Source: Burkholderiaceae bacterium
GTDB lineage: Bacteria; Pseudomonadota; Gammaproteobacteria; Burkholderiales; Burkholderiaceae
DNA: 5,473 bases
Assembly (NCBI GenBank): GCA_947374315.1
Contig: CANCBK010000099.1
Span: forward strand, 1 to 5,473
Direction of reading: 5' to 3'
Position 1 is the first letter of the stretch; the number at the start of each line of letters is the position of its first letter. Shown here piece by piece: positions 1-5,473 of the stretch. Below the pieces are notes generated by a model. The model saw nothing but the letters and a program-made list of their open reading frames with translations, was not told the origin of the DNA and did not search any database. The translations under genes and the position numbers were made by a program.

Positions 1-86
1 TCTTGGCGGACCTGCCCAGGTTCAAATGGGCTGATCATGCCTTGCTCGCCCATGCGGCGGATCCAGTGGTCAGATTTAATAGTCAT
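1..86 (-). CDS. dcd: dCTP deaminase (Dcd), N-terminal fragment cut by the window edge
   Basis: The minus strand from an ATG at 86-84 encodes 28 complete residues beginning [18 protein letters not shown] and continuing to about PFEPGQVRQ before the edge. This is the N-terminus typical of proteobacterial dCTP deaminases (M-[ST]-IKSD-x-WIRRM-x-E followed by MI-x-PF-x-P-x-QVR). The family deaminates dCTP to dUTP in the cytoplasm, feeding dTMP synthesis, and is usually about 190 residues, so roughly 85% lies outside the window. The catalytic region is not visible. The reading frame upstream of this ATG offers no better start, and no strong Shine-Dalgarno sequence precedes it. It lies 41 bases downstream of fdhD on the same strand, so co-transcription is plausible. 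The call rests on the N-terminal signature alone. Confidence 0.85.
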   Translation of the reverse strand, partial: MTIKSDHWIRRMGEQGMISPFEPGQVRQ

Positions 87-127
87 GGCCGAATTGTAAA
101 ACCATCGCAGGCCATATGCCCACGAAT

Positions 128-976
128 TTACAAGGTGGGCGGCGGAGAGGTAAAAATCACCCTCTCAGGGGCATTGAAGATCTCAAAATGCTTCCCAGAA
201 CAGCGGGATAGCAAGGTGAGATTGGTTTTGCGGGCGAGCTCAAGCCCCATTAAGGTCATGCCGGAGCGCGTCATTAAAAAAGGAATACCCATCTGAGCAC
301 CTTTAATGACCATCTCCGAGGTAAGACGTCCCGTAGTGAAGAAGATAAGGTCCTTGCCTGGCTTATCCGCTAGCCACATCAGGCCCGAGATTGAGTCAAC
401 AGCGTTATGCCGCCCAACGTCCTCAATAAAATGTAGAAGTCGGACACTCTCGCTACCTTCCCGCTCAAACACAGCACAGGCATGAACAGAGCCGGATTTC
501 TTATAGATAGTGTCGTGAACGCGAATGCTGTCGATAAGGGCCACGATTGCCTCTTGGGTTAATTGAGGGCCATCCGGCAACCTAATCTCCGCCATCTCCT
601 CAATCAAGCCACCAAACATCGTCCCCTGCCCACAACCCGTGGTCACTACACGCTTGCTGGTAAGGGCATCGATATCTACCGTGCTGCGATGGGTCTTCAC
701 AGCTGCGGAATCCGTCTCCCAGTCCACCTGAATGCTCGCTATATCGTCTGGTGACTCCACTAGGCGTTGATTGCGCAAGTAGCCCAGCACCAAAGCCTCA
801 GGAGCACTCCCCAAGGTCATCAAGGTAACCACTTCCCGCTTATCCAAATAAATGGTTAAAGGGCGCTCCCCAGGAATGTGGGTGGTCTTGATGCGCCCCG
901 CCTCATCCATGACCTGCACCTCGTGCACCAAGGGCACGGAAGCATGAGACATCTGAATGTTGTGGGGCAAAGCCAT
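128..976 (-). CDS. fdhD: formate dehydrogenase accessory sulfurtransferase FdhD
   Basis: FdhD binds the bis-MGD molybdenum cofactor and passes sulfur from a cysteine desulfurase (IscS in E. coli) to it, which formate dehydrogenases need for activity; it acts in the cytoplasm. From the chosen start the protein has 282 residues, normal for the family. Visible family blocks are TTGCGQGT with C115, [10 protein letters not shown] at about 161-170, the hallmark [10 protein letters not shown] at 185-194, [11 protein letters not shown] at 213-223, and [13 protein letters not shown] near the C-terminus. The E. coli protein has a CxxC pair (C121/C124); here the first cysteine is kept but the second position is glycine (C115-G-Q-G118). 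I chose the ATG at 976-974 over the upstream GTG at 1012-1010 (294 residues) because AAGAGG sits six bases before the ATG, while the GTG has no ribosome binding site. No formate dehydrogenase subunit gene is in the window. Hand-counted 60-base blocks are mostly 57-58% GC, above metG and scpA. Confidence 0.95.
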   Translation of the reverse strand: MALPHNIQMSHASVPLVHEVQVMDEAGRIKTTHIPGERPLTIYLDKREVVTLMTLGSAPEALVLGYLRNQRLVESPDDIASIQVDWETDSAAVKTHRSTVDIDALTSKRVVTTGCGQGTMFGGLIEEMAEIRLPDGPQLTQEAIVALIDSIRVHDTIYKKSGSVHACAVFEREGSESVRLLHFIEDVGRHNAVDSISGLMWLADKPGKDLIFFTTGRLTSEMVIKGAQMGIPFLMTRSGMTLMGLELARKTNLTLLSRCSGKHFEIFNAPERVIFTSPPPTL

Positions 977-1105
977 AAAACGCCTCTTAAATAGGTTCAA
1001 ATCGGTATTCACTTTAACCGCAGACTAAAATTGGTGCTGAAGTGAGGCCCCAAGCCCCATAATCTGGTATTCCCAATTGTTGAAACTTTTTCTATTTAAG
1101 TCCGC
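977..1105. other. divergent intergenic region between fdhD and metG
   Basis: These 129 bases separate two genes transcribed away from each other, so promoters for both must lie here or partly within the fdhD 5' end. I found no convincing sigma-70 pair on either strand. The best fragments are a CATAAT hexamer at 1058-1063 on the plus strand, without a well-placed -35, and AT-rich sequence at 1075-1099 just before metG. There is no T-box, SAM riboswitch or other leader that I recognise. metG has at best a weak ribosome binding site (TTTAAG at 1095-1100, five bases before the ATG). Confidence 0.5.
983..988 (-). promoter_or_regulatory. ribosome binding site deciding the fdhD start
   Basis: Read on the minus strand this is AAGAGG, a good match to the Shine-Dalgarno consensus, with a six-base gap to the ATG at 976-974. 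The competing in-frame GTG at 1012 has only ...TGCGGTTAAA before it, with no purine-rich element at the right distance. This favours the shorter FdhD. Confidence 0.7.
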
Positions 1106-2776
1106 ATGAGTAGCCCCAAACGTCGCCTGCTAGTTACCTCCGCCCTGCCTTACGCCAATGGCCAAATTCACATTGGGCATTTGGTGGAATATGTTCAGAC
1201 GGATATTTGGGTTCGCTTTCAAAGAATGCGTGGTCATGAAGTGCACTATGTTGGCGCGGATGATACGCACGGCACCCCAATCATGTTGCGCGCTGAAAAA
1301 GAAGGGCTCACCCCTAAAGAGCTGATCGCCAATGTTTGGAAAGAGCACAAGCGCGACTTTGATGACTTCCTAATCTCATTCGACAATTACTACACAACCG
1401 ATAGCCCTGAGAATGAAAAACTTTCTCAAAGCATCTACCTCAAGTTACGCGATGCCGGCTTAATTGAAATGCGCTCTATTGAGCAAGCCTACGACCCTGT
1501 TAAAGAGATGTTCTTACCAGATCGTTTTATCAAGGGTGAGTGCCCTAAATGTGGCGCTAAAGATCAGTACGGCGACTCTTGCGAAAAGTGCGGAGCAACC
1601 TACTCCCCAACCGATTTAAAGAATCCTTTTTCAGTAGTGAGCGGTGCAACACCCATTAAAAAAGTGTCTGATCATTACTTCTTCAAATTATCTGATCCTC
1701 GCTGCGAAACTTTCTTGCGCGAGTGGACTCAAGTCAAAACCCCACTGCAGCCCGAAGCTCGCAACAAGATGAAGGAATGGGTTGGACAGCCTGGTGATAG
1801 CAAGCTTGGGGACTGGGACATCTCACGCGATGCACCCTACTTTGGCTTTGAGATTCCTGATGCTCCCGGCAAATATTTCTATGTATGGCTTGATGCACCA
1901 ATTGGCTACTACGCCAGCTTCCTTAACTATTGCCAGAGCAAAGGCTTGAACTTTGAGGACTGGGTCAAACCCGATACAACTACCGAGCAGTATCACTTTA
2001 TCGGTAAAGATATTTTGTATTTCCACACACTCTTTTGGCCGGCGACCTTGCATTTCGCAGGCTACCGCACGCCAACCAATGTGTTTGCGCACGGCTTCCT
2101 CACGGTCGATGGCGAGAAGATGAGCAAGTCTCGCGGAACTTTAATTTCTGCACACAGCGTGATTGAATCTGGATTTAATCCAGAATGGTTCCGCTATTAC
2201 TTTGCGACGAAATTAAACGACAGCATGGAAGATTTGGATTTAAATCTTCAAGACTTTGTTGCCAGGGTCAACAGCGACCTTTTAGGTAAATACATTAATA
2301 TCGCCAGCCGAAGCGCCGGCTTCTTAGTCAAACGTTTTGGCGGCGTGGTTTCTGATGCGGCTATGCATAATCCATTACTCACTGAAATTGCAGCTGCCAG
2401 CGAAAAAATTGCCGCGCTATATGAGGCTCGCGAATACGCCAAAGCATTGCGCACGATTATGGAATTGGCCGATAAGGTGAATAGCTTTGTCGACGAGAAC
2501 AAGCCTTGGGAAATCGCTAAAGATCCTGAGCGTGAGACTGACTTACAACGGGTCTGTAGCGTGACCTTGGAGGCATTCCGTTTATTGAGCCTCTATCTCA
2601 AGCCAGTGTTGCCTCAAGTCACAGCAGGGGTTGAGGAGTTCCTCTCTATTCCAGCCATGACTTGGGAGAGCGTTAAAACACCCCTCTCCAGCCAAAATCT
2701 GATCAAACCCTATAAGCACCTCATGACCCGCGTTGAAGCGCCGCAAATCGAGGCTTTATTGGCTGCAAACCTCTAA
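1106..2776 (+). CDS. metG: methionine--tRNA ligase (MetRS), short form without C-terminal EMAPII-like domain
   Basis: Cytoplasmic class I aminoacyl-tRNA synthetase that charges initiator and elongator tRNA-Met with methionine using ATP. Signatures visible in the 556 residues: HIGH at 22-25 in the context [25 protein letters not shown] at 50-60; a zinc-binding knuckle with four cysteines at 146, 149, 159 and 162 in the same spacing as E. coli Met[13 protein letters not shown] near 262-272; [10 protein letters not shown] near 299-308; KMSKS at 338-342; and the anticodon-binding helix FVDENKPW ending at W468, which corresponds to the anticodon-reading tryptophan W461 of E. coli. The protein stops at [14 protein letters not shown], aligning with the end of the catalytic plus anticodon-binding core (about 550 residues in E. 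coli). The dimerising tRNA-binding domain that follows in E. coli is absent, and the 150-base gap downstream is too short to encode it. The start fits the family N-terminus. Two palindromes occur inside the gene (2168-2184 and 2228-2249). Confidence 0.97.
   Translation: MSSPKRRLLVTSALPYANGQIHIGHLVEYVQTDIWVRFQRMRGHEVHYVGADDTHGTPIMLRAEKEGLTPKELIANVWKEHKRDFDDFLISFDNYYTTDSPENEKLSQSIYLKLRDAGLIEMRSIEQAYDPVKEMFLPDRFIKGECPKCGAKDQYGDSCEKCGATYSPTDLKNPFSVVSGATPIKKVSDHYFFKLSDPRCETFLREWTQVKTPLQPEARNKMKEWVGQPGDSKLGDWDISRDAPYFGFEIPDAPGKYFYVWLDAPIGYYASFLNYCQSKGLNFEDWVKPDTTTEQYHFIGKDILYFHTLFWPATLHFAGYRTPTNVFAHGFLTVDGEKMSKSRGTLISAHSVIESGFNPEWFRYYFATKLNDSMEDLDLNLQDFVARVNSDLLGKYINIASRSAGFLVKRFGGVVSDAAMHNPLLTEIAAASEKIAALYEAREYAKALRTIMELADKVNSFVDENKPWEIAKDPERETDLQRVCSVTLEAFRLLSLYLKPVLPQVTAGVEEFLSIPAMTWESVKTPLSSQNLIKPYKHLMTRVEAPQIEALLAANL
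2168..2184. repeat. 17-base perfect palindrome inside metG
   Basis: Arms TCTGGATT and AATCCAGA pair over eight bases around a single central T (2176). It lies within the codons for ESGFNPE of MetRS, a stretch under protein constraint, so it may be coincidental. A second inverted repeat follows about 45 bases later. Confidence 0.6.
2228..2249. repeat. inverted repeat (8-base arms, 6-base loop) inside metG
   Basis: Arms GAAGATTT (2228-2235) and AAATCTTC (2242-2249) are perfect reverse complements with loop GGATTT. It sits in the codons for the [11 protein letters not shown] segment of MetRS. It is too AT-rich to make a very stable hairpin, has no T-run after it, and has no evident function. 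Confidence 0.5.
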
Positions 2777-2861
2777 AAATAAGCTCAAAAGAGCGAATTT
2801 CTAGGAATTAGCCAAAAAGACGGTAAGTCTGTAGGAAAAATCGTTAATAATGATGGGCTAG

Positions 2862-2888
2862 GCAGCCAGTTGCTGCGCAGTAATTTTT
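2862..2888 (+). terminator. possible weak intrinsic terminator after metG
   Basis: Stem GCAGC (2862-2866) and GCTGC (2872-2876) with loop CAGTT, followed after seven bases by TTTTT at 2884-2888. The stem is only five base pairs and the T-run is not adjacent, so termination would be inefficient at best. An eight-base palindrome CTGCGCAG (2873-2880) overlaps the right arm and may be a protein site instead. Confidence 0.25.
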
Positions 2889-2916
2889 GTAAATTATTGA
2901 ATTAATTGAGAATTTT

Positions 2917-2922
2917 AGGAAA
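2917..2922 (+). promoter_or_regulatory. ribosome binding site deciding the DUF3460 gene start
   Basis: AGGAAA at 2917-2922, with the AGGA core ending six bases before the ATG at 2927 but only three bases before the adjacent ATG at 2924. The spacing, and the family N-terminus MARY-x-S, favour 2927. It is the only clear ribosome binding site of the three-gene unit. Confidence 0.6.
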
Positions 2923-2926
2923 TATG

Positions 2927-3107
2927 ATGGCAAGATATACATCCGAATTCACCCAGTTCTTAAATGAGCTCAAATCCGAGAAACCGGATCTCGAAGCAGG
3001 TCAGCAAGCAGGTCGCGCCCTCCTTTGGGACAAAGAACCTTTGACTATTGAAGATCAACGTCGCGCCAAGGCGGCGAAATTAAAGCAAAAATCTTACGTT
3101 TACTCGA

Positions 3108-3115
<8 letters not shown>
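2927..3115 (+). CDS. DUF3460 family small protein of unknown function
   Basis: A 62-residue charged, soluble protein beginning MARYTSEFTQFLNELK, with the central GRALLWDKEP block (about 29-38) and a lysine- and arginine-rich C-terminus ending near SYVYSND. The S-x-x-TQFLN-x-L-K, GRALLWD and Y-V-Y features match the DUF3460 family, which I know from Burkholderiales and which has no assigned function. There is no signal peptide, membrane segment or metal-binding cysteine. Reading could start at 2924 (one extra Met) or at a TTG at 2906, but ribosome binding site spacing and family length favour 2927. Its stop overlaps the scpA start by eight bases (ATGACTGA), so the two are almost certainly co-transcribed and probably translationally coupled. 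A role linked to chromosome segregation or simply to operon expression is only an inference from position. Confidence 0.88.
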
Positions 3116-4825
<1,710 letters not shown>

Positions 4826-4833
<8 letters not shown>

Positions 4834-4853
4834 CGTTGGGTTTACGCTGTGCT
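4826..4853. other. convergent junction between panC and the formyltransferase gene
   Basis: Only 28 bases separate the two stop codons. They are almost filled by the right arm of the first hairpin, a seven-base linker (CGTTGGG, 4834-4840) and the left arm and loop of the second, so nothing else is encoded here. Confidence 0.7.
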
Positions 4854-4865
4854 TTACAGCGTAAA
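4841..4865. terminator. ten-base-pair hairpin at the convergent junction, possible bidirectional terminator
   Basis: TTTACGCTGT (4841-4850) and ACAGCGTAAA (4856-4865) are perfect reverse complements with loop GCTTT (4851-4855). The minus-strand formyltransferase stop codon (TAA, 4856-4854) straddles the loop and the first base of the right arm. It is the strongest inverted repeat I found in the window. Neither strand has a T-run after the stem, although each arm ends in three A/T pairs. Between tail-to-tail genes, a shared terminator is the simplest reading. Confidence 0.45.
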
Positions 4866-5473
4866 GAACTGTCCGACTTCCAAGTTCAACTCTTTAGCCA
4901 ATTCAGCACCAGTGACTTTTCCAGTGGCGCCTTTTGCCTTAAGGACCTCAATTTGTCCGCCATGGCAGGTAACAAAGAAAGAATCTACAGTAATTTGGGT
5001 GATTTCTCCCAACTTACCTTTAACAGACCCAAAAGTAGCCGCTACATGTTTGCGGCAGTCATAGACCTGTACTTTTTGCTCGCCAAACGTGGTCCAAGCT
5101 CCCGGCGCAGGATTGCATGCACGAATCAAGTTGTAGATCTGAGTGATGTGAGTTGCCCAATGAATTTGAGCGGCATCAACACCAAACCAACCTTCGTAAT
5201 TCGCCTTTGATTCGTCCTGAACTATCTCTTGATGTTTATTGGCTGCCACCAGATCTGCCGCCTCAAGCAAGGCTTGAACACCCAACGGAAATAGATGATC
5301 AAAGTAGACTTTGCCCAAAGTATCATCTGGAGCAATCACAACCTCTTTTTGCAAAATGACTGCACCCTCATCTAGACCATCAGAGGGGCGGAAAATAGTT
5401 AAACCCGTTTTCTCTTCACCCAATGCGATTGCCCAATTAATAGCGCTCGGGCCACGATATTTCGGCAATAGTG
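4854..5473 (-). CDS. formyltransferase, 10-formyl-THF dehydrogenase hydrolase-domain-like, N-terminally cut by the window edge
   Basis: The reading frame is open to the right edge. The visible 205 residues start LLPKYRGPSAINWAIALGE, preceded by a partial codon consistent with Ser, so the formyltransferase motif H-x-SLLP-x-x-RG is cut just after its catalytic His. The TTG at 5468 is an internal Leu codon, not a start. The invariant catalytic Asp is present in SDGLDEG (codon 5372-5370), 33 residues after the first Leu, the same spacing as to D144 in E. coli Fmt. Past this, LQKE, PDDT, LFPLG, YEG, IHW, LIRACNPAPGAWT and EQK match, as I recall it, the N-terminal hydrolase domain of 10-formyltetrahydrofolate dehydrogenase (ALDH1L1) better than methionyl-tRNA formyltransferase. 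The protein ends after an Fmt C-terminal-like barrel region with no aldehyde dehydrogenase domain, so the likely activity is formyl transfer from, or hydrolysis of, 10-formyl-THF. It may be annotated elsewhere as Fmt. It converges on panC. Confidence 0.8.
   Translation of the reverse strand, partial: LLPKYRGPSAINWAIALGEEKTGLTIFRPSDGLDEGAVILQKEVVIAPDDTLGKVYFDHLFPLGVQALLEAADLVAANKHQEIVQDESKANYEGWFGVDAAQIHWATHITQIYNLIRACNPAPGAWTTFGEQKVQVYDCRKHVAATFGSVKGKLGEITQITVDSFFVTCHGGQIEVLKAKGATGKVTGAELAKELNLEVGQFFTL

Larger units (their letters stand above)
2777..2926. other. AT-rich intergenic region between metG and the DUF3460 gene
   Basis: This 150-base gap has no open reading frame of note and no remnant of the missing MetRS C-terminal domain. 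A very short hairpin (GCTC-AAAA-GAGC, 2783-2794) follows the metG stop, then GAATTTCT; it is too weak to call a terminator. A second hairpin (2862-2876) is followed by a T5 run at 2884-2888. The right-hand part (2881-2923) is strongly AT-rich and could hold a promoter for the downstream operon, for example TTGCTG (2870-2875) with AATTAT (2892-2897) at a 16-base spacing, but both hexamers are poor matches. Whether metG and the downstream genes share a transcript cannot be settled from sequence. Confidence 0.5.

Noticed and set aside
3..296. Plus-strand open frame of 97 codons across the left edge
   Set aside because: It lies opposite the dcd start and the fdhD C-terminus, both supported by clear family motifs, and its own translation resembles nothing I recognise.
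977..1012. Longer FdhD starting at the GTG at 1012
   Set aside because: The GTG has no ribosome binding site, while the ATG at 976 has AAGAGG six bases upstream, and the extra residues (MNTDLNLFKRRF) are not family-like.
1041..1063. CATAAT at 1058-1063 as the metG promoter -10
   Set aside because: No -35 hexamer lies at 16-18 bases; the nearest TTGGTG (1031-1036) is 21 bases away, so it is mentioned only within the intergenic entry.
2783..2800. GCTC-AAAA-GAGC hairpin after metG as a terminator
   Set aside because: The stem has only four base pairs, followed by GAATTTCT without a proper T-run, so it is not distinguishable from chance.
4836..5210. Plus-strand open frames (124 and 71 codons) opposite the formyltransferase
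   Set aside because: The minus-strand frame carries clear formyltransferase motifs throughout; the plus-strand products are low-complexity antisense readings with no ribosome binding site.
5263..5277. Inverted repeat TCAAGC / GCTTGA with a three-base loop inside the formyltransferase gene
   Set aside because: Six-base arms are expected several times in a window this size, and it sits in codons for an ordinary alanine- and leucine-rich helix.
5466..5468. TTG as the start of a 204-residue formyltransferase
   Set aside because: This Leu belongs to the conserved SLLP-x-x-RG motif in the middle of the fold; the frame continues to the window edge, so the gene is partial rather than short.

Overview
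The window reads as ordinary chromosomal DNA from a betaproteobacterium of the order Burkholderiales, most like a small-genome freshwater lineage such as Polynucleobacter. This rests on the metG - DUF3460 - scpA - panC gene order, the wording of the PanC and Dcd motifs, and a moderate GC content (roughly 42-47% in the stretches of metG and scpA counted by hand). The genus is an inference from recalled protein wording, not from a search.

Layout, left to right. (1) Positions 1-86, minus strand: the first 28 codons of dcd (dCTP deaminase), running off the left edge. (2) 128-976, minus: fdhD, the formate dehydrogenase accessory sulfurtransferase, 41 bases upstream of dcd. (3) 977-1105: a 129-base divergent intergenic region that must drive fdhD(-dcd) leftward and metG rightward. 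(4) 1106-2776, plus: metG, methionyl-tRNA synthetase in the short form without the C-terminal tRNA-binding domain. (5) 2777-2926: an AT-rich gap of 150 bases. (6) 2927-4825, plus: a tightly packed three-gene unit, a 62-residue DUF3460 protein, then scpA (8-base overlap), then panC (4-base ATGA overlap). (7) 4826-4853: a 28-base convergent junction with two perfect hairpins, each holding one of the two stop codons in its loop. (8) 4854-5473, minus: the C-terminal two thirds of a formyltransferase that resembles the hydrolase domain of 10-formyltetrahydrofolate dehydrogenase more than methionyl-tRNA formyltransferase; its N-terminus lies beyond the right edge.

Most genes are core metabolism: nucleotide supply (Dcd), tRNA charging (MetG), chromosome segregation (ScpA) and CoA biosynthesis (PanC). 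FdhD and the formyltransferase touch formate and one-carbon chemistry from the two flanks, but nothing in the sequence ties them together.

I saw no mobile element, CRISPR array, tRNA or rRNA gene, defence cassette or clearly new multi-gene system. The points most worth a second look are the stop-codon-in-loop hairpin pair, the FDH-like identity of the formyltransferase, the missing second cysteine of the FdhD CxxC motif, the small DUF3460 gene coupled to scpA, and a 19-base palindrome next to an internal ATG in scpA.
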